DNA of 64,000 nt from Lysobacter helvus (lineage in GTDB: Bacteria > Pseudomonadota > Gammaproteobacteria > Xanthomonadales > Xanthomonadaceae), in assembly GCF_018406645.1 (NCBI RefSeq), contig NZ_AP024546.1, positions 2,728,001 through 2,792,000 of the forward strand, written 5' to 3'. The stretch's first letter is position 1. Each line of letters begins with the position of its first letter. Of this stretch, positions 1 to 8,313 are shown piece after piece. The notes under the pieces are model-generated. The model saw nothing but the letters and a program-made list of their open reading frames with translations, made no database searches and had not been told where the DNA came from. Both the position numbers and the translations under genes were made by a program.

Positions 1-246
1 AAGAACCATGGCTTCTACATGGACATGCTGCGCTACGGCGACGGCGACACGCAGCCCGGCGCCCGCCTGGTCGGTGCGTGGTATGCGCGCAACCTCGCGA
101 TCTGCGCGCGGCTGCTGCAGGCGCTGCCGGAAGGCGGGCGCGCGGTGGTGTTCTTCGGCGAAGGGCACGCGTATCTGTTGCGCCAGTGCATCGTGGAAAC
201 GCCGGGCGTCGAGCTGGTCGAGGCGAACGATTACTTGCCGAAGTAG
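1..246 (+). CDS. C-terminal end of a DUF5694-like protein (5' truncated by window edge)
   Basis: The frame is open from base 1 and stops at 244-246, so only the last 81 residues are present. They include a hydrophobic strand running into a 'GEGHAYLLRQ' block and end in 'VEANDYLP'. From memory this resembles the C-terminus of DUF5694 proteins, a family related to TraB/GumN-type proteins; the function is not established. The upstream part is outside the window, so the start and the catalytic region cannot be judged. Confidence 0.6.
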   Translation, partial: KNHGFYMDMLRYGDGDTQPGARLVGAWYARNLAICARLLQALPEGGRAVVFFGEGHAYLLRQCIVETPGVELVEANDYLPK

Positions 247-311
247 GTCGCCCGAGCGACCGGGCGATCGGCGCGGTAATGTGTCGGCCAGTCAACGCAA
301 GGACGCAAGCG

Positions 312-395
312 ATGCGACCCGCCCAGAAACAGGTTGCGGCAATGGCCCTTCTCGTGGTCTGCCTCGTCAACGCATGGAGCGCAGGGGCACTGTGA
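312..395 (+). CDS. Possible 27-residue leader peptide
   Basis: A 27-codon frame begins with two positively charged residues (MRPAQK), followed by a hydrophobic run (VAAMALLVVCLV) and AWSAGAL. It looks like an isolated signal or transmembrane segment. Its TGA overlaps the GTG start of the next gene (GTGA at 392-395), which suggests translational coupling. It could equally be a decayed N-terminus or a chance frame. No function is assigned. Confidence 0.25.
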   Translation: MRPAQKQVAAMALLVVCLVNAWSAGAL

Positions 396-724
396 CGAAA
401 GAAGAGTTCGTGCTGTTGCTCGCCTGGCTGCTGGGGCCGCCGATGCTCGTTGGCTCGTTCTTCCTTGTTTGGGCCCTGCGTCGCGGTGGTCGCCGGGCGC
501 TGGGGCGCGAGGTCCTTGCGTGGTTCCTGTTGCTGGCGCTGTCGGCGCTCTTCGCCTTCGGGATGGTCGTCGTGGAGCTAGGTTCGCTGGGGTACTACCT
601 CCGCGCTCGCGACGCCCCGTTCTTGTGGGCGCCCTTCGCGTTCCTCGCCGTCGCGCTGGCGCTTCCCGTTGCGGTGTGGTGGGGACGTCGTGCGCCCCCT
701 TCGACTCTGCCTAGGCCGCATTGA
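392..724 (+). CDS. Small membrane protein, three predicted TM segments
   Basis: A 110-residue protein starts at a GTG preceded by AGGGG five bases upstream; an in-frame ATG at 374 has no comparable ribosome-binding site. It has three hydrophobic segments at about residues 5-27, 37-60 and 75-97, separated by arginine-rich turns, as in an inner-membrane protein. It overlaps the preceding short frame by GTGA and overlaps the 3' end of the convergent GST gene by 14 bases. No family is recognised. Confidence 0.65.
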   Translation: MTKEEFVLLLAWLLGPPMLVGSFFLVWALRRGGRRALGREVLAWFLLLALSALFAFGMVVVELGSLGYYLRARDAPFLWAPFAFLAVALALPVAVWWGRRAPPSTLPRPH

Positions 725-1349
725 TCGCCAACTGCGCCGCAAACGCCCGCTGGTACGCCGGCCGCGCTTCCCCGCGCGCGACATACGCCGCCAGGGTCGG
801 GAATTCGTCCAGCAACCCGGACGGCCGCACGCGCAGCAGCACCGACACCATCATCAGGTCGCCGGCGCTGAACGCACCGTCGAGCCACTCGGATTCGCCG
901 AGGCGCGCCGACAACCGGCGCAAGCGTTCGCGGATCCGATCCTGCACCAGCGGCAGCCGGTCCTTCGCCCACGGCTTGTCGCCTTCCTGGAACTTTGCGA
1001 TCGACAGCTCGAGGATCGGCGGTTCGATCGTGTTGACCGCGGCGAACATCCAGGTGATGGCGCGCGCCCGCGCGTTGGCGTCGGCCGGCAACAGGCCCGC
1101 GTGCTGTTCGGCGAGATGAAAAACGATCGAACCCGTTTCGAACAGCGCAAGGTCGCCGTCCTCGAACGTGGGAATCTGGCCGAAGGGATGCACGCGCAGG
1201 TGCGCGGGTTCCTTCATCGCCTGGAACGACACCAGCCGCACGTCGTAGGGCTGACCGGTTTCTTCGAGCGCCCAGCGCACGCGCGTGTCGCGCGCGAGGC
1301 CCTTGCCGCCGTCGGGCGAGCGTTCGAAGGCGGTGATGGTGATGGTCAT
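711..1349 (-). CDS. Glutathione S-transferase family protein
   Basis: A 212-residue protein of normal GST length. The N-terminal half has the thioredoxin-like order: a charged residue run after 'AFERSPDGG', a 'RVRWALEE' helix, the cis-proline strand ('HPFGQIPTFEDGD') and the glutathione gamma-glutamyl contact region 'LFETGSIVFHLAE'. The C-terminal half (about residues 90-205) is helical, with 'AGDLMMVSVLLR' at the usual alpha6 N-capping position. The start follows AGGAG nine bases upstream. It probably conjugates or reduces electrophiles in the cytoplasm; the substrate is unknown. Confidence 0.9.
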   Translation of the reverse strand: MTITITAFERSPDGGKGLARDTRVRWALEETGQPYDVRLVSFQAMKEPAHLRVHPFGQIPTFEDGDLALFETGSIVFHLAEQHAGLLPADANARARAITWMFAAVNTIEPPILELSIAKFQEGDKPWAKDRLPLVQDRIRERLRRLSARLGESEWLDGAFSAGDLMMVSVLLRVRPSGLLDEFPTLAAYVARGEARPAYQRAFAAQLAINAA

Positions 1350-1416
1350 CGTGGCGCGCTCCTGGGGGTTCCATCCATGACGACGAATGACGAAGGCCGG
1401 AATCGACACGGTCCGG

Positions 1417-1611
1417 TCATTTCTCCTTGCGCAGGGCCACGACCAGGGCAAACACCGCGGCCCCGATGGAAAAGGGCTGCGCGTCGAGGAAATTGGCGGC
1501 TGACCACGTGGGCAACCCGGTGTAGCGCGGGTTCCTCACCATGCAGGCGAACAGCGCCGCGCAGTAGAAAACGAACACGCCGAAAAGCACCCAGCCCCAT
1601 TCCTTCCGCAT
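1417..1611 (-). CDS. Small membrane protein, two predicted TM segments
   Basis: A 64-residue protein starting MRKEWGW. It has a hydrophobic segment at residues 5-22 (VLFGVFVFYCAALFACM), a loop with 'NPRYTGLPTWSAANFLDAQPF' character, and a second hydrophobic segment (SIGAAVFALVVAL) ending RKEK. A longer in-frame start at 1650 exists, but GGGAT upstream of 1611 makes the shorter one more likely. It lies between and co-directional with the GST and FAD dehydrogenase genes. No family is recognised. Confidence 0.6.
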   Translation of the reverse strand: MRKEWGWVLFGVFVFYCAALFACMVRNPRYTGLPTWSAANFLDAQPFSIGAAVFALVVALRKEK

Positions 1612-1655
1612 CGTTCGATCCCGTCCAGGGAAAGCCGGATGATAGGTCACGCCCT

Positions 1656-3332
1656 CTACGCAGCAGGCGCGGCTCGGGACACGATATCCAGCGCCACCGC
1701 CTCCGCCGTGCGAATGCCATCCACGCCGGCCGACAGGATGCCGCCCGCGTAACCCGCGCCTTCGCCCGCCGGGAACAACCCGCGCGTATTCAAGCTGTGC
1801 CCGTCCTCGCCGCGCGTCACGCGCACCGGGGACGACGTGCGGGTCTCGACGCCGGTCAGCACTGCATCCTGCATCGCGAACCCGCGGATCTGCCTGTCGA
1901 ACGCCGGCAGCGCTTCGCGGATCGCCGCGATCGCGTACTCGGGCAGCGAGGGCGCAAGATCCCCCAACCGCACGCCGGGCTTGTACGAAGGCAGCACGCC
2001 TCCGAATTCACGCGACGCCCGGCCTTTCAGGAAGTCGCCCACCAGTTGCCCCGGCGCTTCGTACTCGCCGCCGCCCAGTTCGAACGCACGCGCTTCCCAA
2101 TGCCGCTGCAATTCGATGCCGGCCAGCGGGCCAACGCCGTACGGCGCGAAGTCCTCCGGCGTGATGCCGCACACGATCGCCGCGTTCGCGTTGCGCTCGT
2201 TGCGCGAGTACTGGCTCATGCCGTTGGTGACCACGCGCCCGGGCTCGCTGGCCGCGGCGACCACGGTGCCGCCGGGGCACATGCAGAAGCTGTACACCGA
2301 GCGCCCGTTGCGGCAGTGGTGCACGAGCTTGTAATCGGCCGCGCCGAGCAGCGGATGCCCGGCCTGCGGGCCGAAGCGCGCGTTGTCGATCAGCGATTGG
2401 GGATGTTCGATGCGGAACCCGATCGAGAACGGCTTGGCTTCGACGAACACGCCGCGCGCATGCAGCATCGCGAACGTGTCGCGCGCACTGTGGCCGAGCG
2501 CAAGCACCACGTGGTCGGCGCGCAGTTGTTCGCCGCTCTCCAGCGTCACGCCGCGCACGTGGCGCGTGCCTTCGCGATCGGTGTCGACCAGCAGGTCGTC
2601 GACACGCTGGCTGAAGCGGATCTCGCCGCCCAGCGATTCGATCGTCGCGCGCATCTGCTCCACCATCGACACCAGGCGGAACGTGCCGATGTGCGGCTTG
2701 CTGACGTACGCGATTTCCTCCGGTGCACCGGCCTTGACGAATTCGTCGATCACCTTGCGCCCGTAATGCTTCGGGTCGCTGATCTGGCTCCACAGCTTGC
2801 CGTCGGAGAACGTGCCCGCGCCGCCTTCGCCGAACTGCACGTTCGATTCGGGATTGAGCACTTTCTGGCGCCACAGGCCCCAGGTGTCCTTCGTGCGTTC
2901 GCGCACGGCCTTGCCGCGTTCGAGCACGATGGGCCGGAAGCCCATCTGCGCGAGCACCAGCGCGGCGAACAACCCGCACGGGCCCATGCCGATCACGAGC
3001 GGGCGCAAGGGCAGGGACGTCGGCGCGCGCGCCACGAACTTGTAGACCGTGTCCGGCGTGCGCATCACCTTGCCGCCGTCGTGGCTGTACGCGTAGCCGT
3101 CGTCCTCGTCGTCCAGTTGCAGGCGCTGCAGGATGTCGGCTTCGCGCGGCGTGTCCACGTCGACCGAATAGATCAGCACGATCGCGCCGCGCCGGCGCGC
3201 GTCGTAGCTGCGCTTGGCGACGGTGAAGCCGGTGAGTTCGTCGGCGGCGATGCCCAGCCGGGCCAGGATCGCCTCGCGCAGCGCCGCCTCGGGGTGGTCC
3301 AGCGGCAGCTTGAGGTCGGTGAGTCGCAGCAT
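1656..3332 (-). CDS. NAD(P)/FAD-dependent oxidoreductase (COG2509-type dehydrogenase)
   Basis: A 558-residue protein. After an N-terminal alpha/beta domain of about 95 residues, the dinucleotide-binding strand 'VIGMGPCGLFAALVLAQMG' (GxGxxG-like) leads to an acidic-ended strand 'PIVLERG'. Then come 'ESNVQFGEGGAGTFSDGKL', a hallmark of this uncharacterised FAD dehydrogenase group, and a C-terminal FAD-contact region 'GLFPAGEGAGYAGGILSAGVDG'. An in-frame ATG nine bases further upstream (3341) is possible. It is divergent from the quinone oxidoreductase gene with a ~70-bp shared promoter region. The physiological substrate is unknown. Confidence 0.9.
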   Translation of the reverse strand: MLRLTDLKLPLDHPEAALREAILARLGIAADELTGFTVAKRSYDARRRGAIVLIYSVDVDTPREADILQRLQLDDEDDGYAYSHDGGKVMRTPDTVYKFVARAPTSLPLRPLVIGMGPCGLFAALVLAQMGFRPIVLERGKAVRERTKDTWGLWRQKVLNPESNVQFGEGGAGTFSDGKLWSQISDPKHYGRKVIDEFVKAGAPEEIAYVSKPHIGTFRLVSMVEQMRATIESLGGEIRFSQRVDDLLVDTDREGTRHVRGVTLESGEQLRADHVVLALGHSARDTFAMLHARGVFVEAKPFSIGFRIEHPQSLIDNARFGPQAGHPLLGAADYKLVHHCRNGRSVYSFCMCPGGTVVAAASEPGRVVTNGMSQYSRNERNANAAIVCGITPEDFAPYGVGPLAGIELQRHWEARAFELGGGEYEAPGQLVGDFLKGRASREFGGVLPSYKPGVRLGDLAPSLPEYAIAAIREALPAFDRQIRGFAMQDAVLTGVETRTSSPVRVTRGEDGHSLNTRGLFPAGEGAGYAGGILSAGVDGIRTAEAVALDIVSRAAPAA

Positions 3333-3402
3333 GGGGGACATTCGATGGCGCGGAAGCGTGGCGGGCATTTTAGGCGGCGCGAACCCGATAACATCCTCAC
3401 CC

Positions 3403-4371
3403 ATGCATGCACTGACCTTTTCACGCTTCGGCGGGCCCGACGTCCTGGAATGGACCGACCTGCCGGATCCCCGGCCCGCCCCCGGCGTGGCCGTGGTGCG
3501 CACGCAGGCGATCGGGCTCAACTTCGCCGATATCTACCGCCGCCAGGGCCGCTACCACCTGGCCGGGTCGCCGCCGTGGATCGCCGGGTACGAGGCCGCG
3601 GGGGAGATCGTGGCGCTCGATCCGCGGGACGCGGGTGGCGCCTTCGCCGTGGGCCAGCGCGTCGCGTTCGCCGACAGTGCGTTCGCCAACGCGGAACAAG
3701 TGGCGGTGCCGCTGGATCGCCTGATCGTGCTCCCCGATGACATCGACGCCGACACCGCGGCCGCGTTGTTGCTGCAAGGCCTCACCGCGCAGTTCCTGCT
3801 CGAGGACAGCCATGCCGTGCAGGCGGGCGAGACCTTGCTGGTGCATGCGGGCGGTGGTGGCGTCGGGCAGTTGCTGGTGCAGCTGGCGACCGCGAAGGGT
3901 GCGCAGGTGATCGCGCTCGCCTCGTCGGAAGACAAGCGGCGTTCGGCGCTCGCGGCAGGTGCACGAGATGCGCTGGCCTCCGGCGACGGCTGGGTCGCGC
4001 GCGTGCGTGCGGTGGCACCCGAGGGCGTCGACGTCGTGTACGACTCGATCGGTCGCACGCTCGGCGACAGCCTGGCCCTGGCGCGCATCGGCGGCACGGT
4101 GGTGTTCTACGGCATGGCGGCGGGCGATCCGGATCCGGTGGACCCGCGCGTGCTCATGGACCGCTCGCTGACGCTCGTGGGCGGCGACTTGTGGAACGTG
4201 CTGACCACCGCGCAGGTCCGCCAGCAACGCGCCGATCGCCTGTTCGCCGCGGTGCGCGCCGGGCACCTGCGCGTGGCCGTCGCCGCACGCGTGCCGCTGC
4301 GCGATGGTGCGCAGGCGCATGCGATCCTCGAAGGGCGGGGCAGTGCGGGAAAGGTCTTGCTCATTCCGTAG
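3403..4371 (+). CDS. Quinone oxidoreductase (MDR superfamily, zinc-independent)
   Basis: A 322-residue medium-chain dehydrogenase/reductase of the NADPH:quinone reductase type. It shows the GroES-like N-terminus with 'IGLNFADIYRRQGRY', the substrate-domain motif 'PWIAGYEAAGEI', and the nucleotide-binding 'VHAGGGGVGQLLVQLA'. The catalytic and structural zinc cysteines of alcohol dehydrogenases are absent, as expected of this subgroup. It is divergent from the FAD dehydrogenase. It likely reduces quinones or other activated carbonyls with NADPH. Confidence 0.9.
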   Translation: MHALTFSRFGGPDVLEWTDLPDPRPAPGVAVVRTQAIGLNFADIYRRQGRYHLAGSPPWIAGYEAAGEIVALDPRDAGGAFAVGQRVAFADSAFANAEQVAVPLDRLIVLPDDIDADTAAALLLQGLTAQFLLEDSHAVQAGETLLVHAGGGGVGQLLVQLATAKGAQVIALASSEDKRRSALAAGARDALASGDGWVARVRAVAPEGVDVVYDSIGRTLGDSLALARIGGTVVFYGMAAGDPDPVDPRVLMDRSLTLVGGDLWNVLTTAQVRQQRADRLFAAVRAGHLRVAVAARVPLRDGAQAHAILEGRGSAGKVLLIP

Positions 4372-4419
4372 TCGCCGCTCGAAACCTCCTCCACCCTTGA
4401 ATGGAAGCCCCCATTTCCC

Positions 4420-4983
4420 ATGGCTCGCGCGCTCAATAAGAACCGGATGCTGTTCTCGCGCATCCTGATGATCACCGCCATCGCGTTGATGCTGTTCACC
4501 CGCTCGCACTGGCCCAACGACAGCGCGCTGCACGAAACCTTCGACACGCTGGGCTACGTGCTCATCGTGTTCTGCGGCATGGGGCGGCTGTACACCACCG
4601 CGTTCCTCGGCGGGTTGAAGAACGAAACCCTCGTCACCTACGGCCCGTTCTCCGTGGTGCGCAATCCGCTGTACGTGTTTTCCTGGCTGGGGTTCACCGG
4701 GTTTGCGATCTTCTCCAACAATCTGTGGGTAATGGTGCTGGTGCCGGTCGGGTTCTGTTTCGTCTACCACTTCCTCGTGAAGCGCGAAGAAGCCTTCCTG
4801 CAGGAGAAGTTCGGCCAGGCCTTCACCGATTACGTCGCGCGCGTGCCGCGCTTCCTCCCCCGGTTCTCGAACTTCAACCAGCCCGACGAAATCACCGTCG
4901 TGCCGCGCTTCCTGCTGCGCGGCCTGCTCGACAACGTCTGGTGGTTCATCATTCCGCTGATCCTCGAAATGACGGAGTTCTGA
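4420..4983 (+). CDS. Isoprenylcysteine carboxyl methyltransferase-like membrane protein
   Basis: A 187-residue integral membrane protein with about four to five hydrophobic segments. The segment 'TYGPFSVVRNPLYVFSWLG', followed later by 'REEAFLQEKFGQAFTDY', matches the S-adenosylmethionine-binding layout of the ICMT/phospholipid methyltransferase superfamily ('GPY..vRHP.Y' then 'EE..L...FG..Y..Y'). It is a probable inner-membrane methyltransferase of unknown acceptor. Bacterial members are not known to act on isoprenylcysteine, so the family name should not be taken as a function. Confidence 0.85.
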   Translation: MARALNKNRMLFSRILMITAIALMLFTRSHWPNDSALHETFDTLGYVLIVFCGMGRLYTTAFLGGLKNETLVTYGPFSVVRNPLYVFSWLGFTGFAIFSNNLWVMVLVPVGFCFVYHFLVKREEAFLQEKFGQAFTDYVARVPRFLPRFSNFNQPDEITVVPRFLLRGLLDNVWWFIIPLILEMTEF

Positions 4984-5089
4984 ACCGCCGCGCGGCGCGG
5001 GACCGGCCTGCGGGTGCTTCCGGCCCGCGGCGGCGGCCCGTTTGCGCCGCGGGTTGCGTTCCCCTCCTTGACCCCCGTCGGATCCCCCC

Positions 5090-6844
5090 ATGCTGACCCT
5101 CCGCCAGCTGCGCAAACGCAAGGTCGCGCAATGGGTGCTGGGGTACACGGCGGTCGCATGGGCCTTGCTGCAGGCCGTGGGCCTGCTGGCCGGCACCTAC
5201 GGGTGGTCGGCCGTACCGATGCGCGTGGGCGTGGCGCTGGCGGTGCTCGGCTTCTTCCTCACGCTGGTCATCGCGTGGTTCCAGGGCGAGCGCGGGCAAC
5301 AGAAGGTCACGCGGCTGGAAGTCGCACTCATCGCGCTCGTCGTGCTGGTGGGCGGTGCGTGGTTGTGGCAGACGGTGCGCTCCACGTCCGACCAGGCGAC
5401 CGGCGTCGCCACCGCGGGCGCGGACAGCGGCATCCCCACGATCGAAAAGGATCCGTCGATCGCCGTGCTGCCGCTGGAGAACCTGAGCGCCGACAAGGAG
5501 CAGCAGTACTTCTCCGACGGTATCTCCGAAGAACTGCTCAACGTGCTGAACAAGGTGCCGGAGATGCGCGTGATCGCGCGCACGTCGAGCTTCGCGTTCA
5601 AGGGCCAGGATTTGCCGGTGCCGGAGATCGCGCGCCGCCTGCACGTCGCCTCGATCCTGCAGGGCAGCGTGCGCAAGGCGGGCAACCGCGTGCGCATCGC
5701 GGTGCAACTGGTGCGCGCCACCGACGGCGCGCAACTGTGGGCGGAAAACTACGACCGCACGCTCGACGACATCTTCCAGGTGCAGGACGAGATCGCCGCG
5801 TCCGTCGTCGAGCAACTGAAGATCAAGTTGCTGAAGGCGCCCACCGTCACGCCCGTGGATCCGCGCGTGTACGCCCTGGTGCTGCAGGCGCAGGCGCTGC
5901 TGGACCAGCAGAGCAAGGAAGGACGTGCGCAGGCGTTGCTGGTGTTCAAGCAGGCGCTGGCGATCGCGCCGAACGAAGCGCGCGCGTGGGCCGGCCTCGG
6001 GCGCGTGTACATCAACCAGTCCATCTACAGCGAGCTGCCGCAGGCCGACGCGGCGAAGCTGGCGCGCGAAGCGCTGGACAAGGCGCTGAAGATCGATCCG
6101 CGCAACGTCATCGCGATCACGGGCCTGGCGCGCCTGGCCGCGGATTTCGACTTCGATGCGCAGGCGGCCGCCGACTACAACAAGCGCGCGTTGCAGATCG
6201 AACCGAACAACCTGGTCGCCATCAACACGCTCGGCATCCTGCTCAGCAACGTGGGGCGCTTCGAAGACGCGCTGCCGCTGTACGACTACCGCGTCGCCCA
6301 CGATCCGGCCAACCCGACGGCGTACAACAACCGCGGCATCACCCGGTACTACGCGCGGCAATGGGATGCGGCGATCGACGATTTCCGTACCGCGTTGCGG
6401 CTGAGTCCGGCGTTCGTCGGCGCGCGCAACGGCATCGCCGTCTCGCTGCTGGTGGGGAAGGGCGATGCGGCCGGCGCGCTGCGCGAGATCGCCGGCGAAC
6501 CCGATGAAGCCTCGCGCCTGCAGGTGCGGGCGCTGGCGTTCCATGCACTGGGGCGCACGCGCGAATCCAACGCGGCGCTGCAGGGACTCATCCGCACGTA
6601 CGGCGACCAGCAACCCACGCTGGTCGCGCTGGCCTACAGCTATCGCGTGGACCGCGATGCCGCGTTCCACTGGCTGGACATCGCCGCGCAGAGCCGCGAT
6701 CCGGCCGCCACCTCGGTGGCGTTCGACGTGCTGACCGACTCGCTGCGCGACGACCCGCGCTGGCTGCCGTTCCTGCGCAAGATCGGGTACGCGCCGGAGC
6801 AATTGGCGACGATCCGGATCGACGTGCCCAGGCCGGGGACCTGA
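5090..6844 (+). CDS. TolB-like domain / TPR-repeat membrane protein
   Basis: A 584-residue protein. Three N-terminal hydrophobic segments lie near residues 14-36, 44-63 and 78-94. A TolB-like N-terminal domain begins at about residue 124 ('IAVLPLENLSADKEQQYFSDGISEELL') and runs to about 250, including 'ILQGSVRKAGNRVRIAVQLV' and 'GAQLWAENYDR'. Tetratricopeptide repeats fill about residues 265-560. Relatives are often fused to adenylate-cyclase or winged-helix domains; here only a membrane anchor is present. It is a likely protein-interaction or signalling scaffold facing the periplasm; its partners are unknown. Confidence 0.85.
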   Translation: MLTLRQLRKRKVAQWVLGYTAVAWALLQAVGLLAGTYGWSAVPMRVGVALAVLGFFLTLVIAWFQGERGQQKVTRLEVALIALVVLVGGAWLWQTVRSTSDQATGVATAGADSGIPTIEKDPSIAVLPLENLSADKEQQYFSDGISEELLNVLNKVPEMRVIARTSSFAFKGQDLPVPEIARRLHVASILQGSVRKAGNRVRIAVQLVRATDGAQLWAENYDRTLDDIFQVQDEIAASVVEQLKIKLLKAPTVTPVDPRVYALVLQAQALLDQQSKEGRAQALLVFKQALAIAPNEARAWAGLGRVYINQSIYSELPQADAAKLAREALDKALKIDPRNVIAITGLARLAADFDFDAQAAADYNKRALQIEPNNLVAINTLGILLSNVGRFEDALPLYDYRVAHDPANPTAYNNRGITRYYARQWDAAIDDFRTALRLSPAFVGARNGIAVSLLVGKGDAAGALREIAGEPDEASRLQVRALAFHALGRTRESNAALQGLIRTYGDQQPTLVALAYSYRVDRDAAFHWLDIAAQSRDPAATSVAFDVLTDSLRDDPRWLPFLRKIGYAPEQLATIRIDVPRPGT

Positions 6845-6850
6845 CGGGAC

Positions 6851-6902
6851 GGGTTACGCCACCCATCCGGGGGAGTCGCCCCGCGGGATTCCTGCGTTCT
6901 CC
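6851..6902 (+). repeat. Leader repeat, copy 1, upstream of first secreted paralogue
   Basis: This segment shares 'CACCCAT.CGGGGGAGTCGCC' and a final GCGTTCTC with 7430-7482. Here the hairpin is imperfect because the right arm (CCCCGCGGGAT) differs. It ends about 25 bases before the first paralogue's ATG. Confidence 0.6.
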
Positions 6903-6927
6903 CAGTTGATAAGCAACGGAGAACACC

Positions 6928-7407
6928 ATGCACATCAAGCGCACGCCATGCCTGCTCGGGCTGGCCTTCGTCGCCACGGCGGCCCTTGCCGCCCATCCGC
7001 AGTTCCTGCGCGCGCCCAGCGCGCAACTCGGGTCGCCCAAGGTCATCGTGAAATGGACCGAGATCGGACTCGGCAGTACCGACAGCGTCAACTACACGGC
7101 CAGCGCCACGGCCGGGGCCCGCTTCCAGTGCGTCAACCGCGGCAACAACTGCCCGGCGGCCTCGAACAAGGAAGACGTGCTGGCCGACATCAACGTGGGC
7201 GGCACCTTCGCCGTCGACAAGAACGGGAAGATCATCGGATCGCTGGTGATTCCTGCGCCGCCCAGCACGCTGCAGTGCCCGGGCAACCAGGTGGTGGGCA
7301 TCGTCTCGGTCGCATTCACCAACATCCGGCTGACGGACCTGACCAATGGCGTGTCGTCGCCGACCAATCCCTCGGCGTTGACCTACAGCGGGCCGGAGTG
7401 CCCCTGA
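6928..7407 (+). CDS. Secreted protein of unknown function, paralogue 1
   Basis: A 159-residue protein with a signal peptide (MHIKR, then 'LLGLAFVATAALA', likely cleaved after AALA). The mature part has four cysteines (FQC, NCP, LQC and a terminal ECP), compatible with two disulfides. It ends in a conserved block with 'TNIRLTDLTNGVSSPTNPSAL' character. A second, clearly homologous gene follows in tandem, and both are preceded by the same leader sequence. No domain is recognised. Confidence 0.85.
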   Translation: MHIKRTPCLLGLAFVATAALAAHPQFLRAPSAQLGSPKVIVKWTEIGLGSTDSVNYTASATAGARFQCVNRGNNCPAASNKEDVLADINVGGTFAVDKNGKIIGSLVIPAPPSTLQCPGNQVVGIVSVAFTNIRLTDLTNGVSSPTNPSALTYSGPECP

Positions 7408-7429
7408 TCGCCCTTCGCCCATCCGGGTC

Positions 7430-7482
7430 GGGTTAACCCCACCCATTCGGGGGAGTCGCCTCCCCCGAATCCGGCGTTCTCT
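7430..7482 (+). repeat. Leader repeat, copy 2, upstream of second secreted paralogue
   Basis: This is the second copy of the leader at 6851-6902. In this copy the core forms a perfect 11-bp stem with a four-base TCGC loop (7445-7470). It ends 27 bases before the paralogue's ATG. It could act as a leader RNA structure, an attenuator, a terminator of the first gene, or a protein-binding site. There is no T-tract after it, so simple intrinsic termination is less likely. Confidence 0.65.
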
Positions 7483-7509
7483 GTGTTTGTCACCCACGGA
7501 GAGGACGCC

Positions 7510-7995
7510 ATGCAGATCAAACGCAAGCACTGGTGGCTGCTCGGCCTGGTGGCCGTCGCCACCGCCGCGCTGGCCGCGCACCCGCATTACCTGCGCGCCC
7601 CGAGTGCGCAGCTCGGCTCGCCGAAGGTCATCGTGAACTGGGCGGAAGTGGGGCTCGGCAATACCGGCAGCGGCGTGACCTACATCGCCAGCGCGACGGC
7701 CGGCGCGAAGTTCCAGTGCGTCAAGACCGGCCACGTCTGCCCGAAACCGGGGGCGAAGGAAGAAGTGCTGCAGGACGTCCACGTCAGCGGCACCTTCAGC
7801 GTCGACAAGAACGGGAAGATCAGCGACACCCTGGTCATTCCCGCGCCACGGAGCACGCTGGTCTGCCCGCACTACCAGCACGTGGTGATCGCGTCCGTCG
7901 TCTTCACGAACATCACGTTGACGGACGTGACCAACGGCGTGTCGTCGCCGGCGAATCCCTCGGCGCTGTCGTACAACGGGCCCGAGTGTCCGTGA
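7510..7995 (+). CDS. Secreted protein of unknown function, paralogue 2
   Basis: A 161-residue homologue of the preceding gene, with the same signal peptide ending AALAAHP, the shared 'RAPSAQLGSPKVIVNW' block, the same four cysteine positions and the same 'GPECP' C-terminus. An upstream in-frame start (7483) is rejected because GGAG sits 12 bases before this ATG. The middle of the protein (residues 55-110) has diverged more than the ends. A strong terminator follows at 8012-8035. Confidence 0.85.
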   Translation: MQIKRKHWWLLGLVAVATAALAAHPHYLRAPSAQLGSPKVIVNWAEVGLGNTGSGVTYIASATAGAKFQCVKTGHVCPKPGAKEEVLQDVHVSGTFSVDKNGKISDTLVIPAPRSTLVCPHYQHVVIASVVFTNITLTDVTNGVSSPANPSALSYNGPECP

Positions 7996-8011
7996 TGCGG
8001 TGACGATGGAA

Positions 8012-8035
8012 AAACCCCGCCGGATGGCGGGGTTT
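8012..8035. terminator. Rho-independent terminator, bidirectional
   Basis: A ten-base perfect stem (AAACCCCGCC / GGCGGGGTTT) closes a GGAT loop, with T-rich sequence on the right and A-rich sequence on the left. It can serve the paralogue gene on the plus strand and the higA remnant on the minus strand. Confidence 0.9.
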
Positions 8036-8037
8036 CT

Positions 8038-8252
8038 TCAAGCTGCTTCAGCGTGATAGGGCTCGATCCTGTCGAGCGTCTTGCCCAGCGCATCGCGCGC
8101 CATGGCCATGTCGGAATCGATCTGCAAGCCGATCCAGAAGCCATCGGTCATGCCGAAGAACTTCGACAGGCGCAGGCCGTATCCGCCGTGATTGCCCGTT
8201 CGCCCGCGAGGATCGCGCTGATGCGCGACTGCGGCACGTCGATCGCCGACAT
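8038..8252 (-). pseudogene. higA: HigA-type antitoxin remnant (frameshifted, 5' end missing)
   Basis: Read from 8252 on the minus strand it gives 'IDVPQSRISAILAGERAITADTA', the diagnostic recognition-helix region of HigA/VapI antitoxins. One missing base then shifts the frame; restoring it gives 'LRLSKFFGMTDGFWIGLQID' and a normal C-terminus ending AEAA. The first helices of the HTH are absent, and no HigB toxin lies beside it. The stop codon abuts the bidirectional terminator. It is therefore a decayed antitoxin fragment. Confidence 0.8.
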
Positions 8253-8313
8253 TGCGGACGGCTGGCTTCGATGCCAGAGTCGGGTGCGCGATGCATGGGG
8301 CAGGGGAACGTGG

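Noticed and set aside
669-3740. A 1023-codon open frame on the plus strand over the GST and FAD dehydrogenase genes
   Set aside because: It is antisense to two recognised genes, Arg-rich and without motifs.
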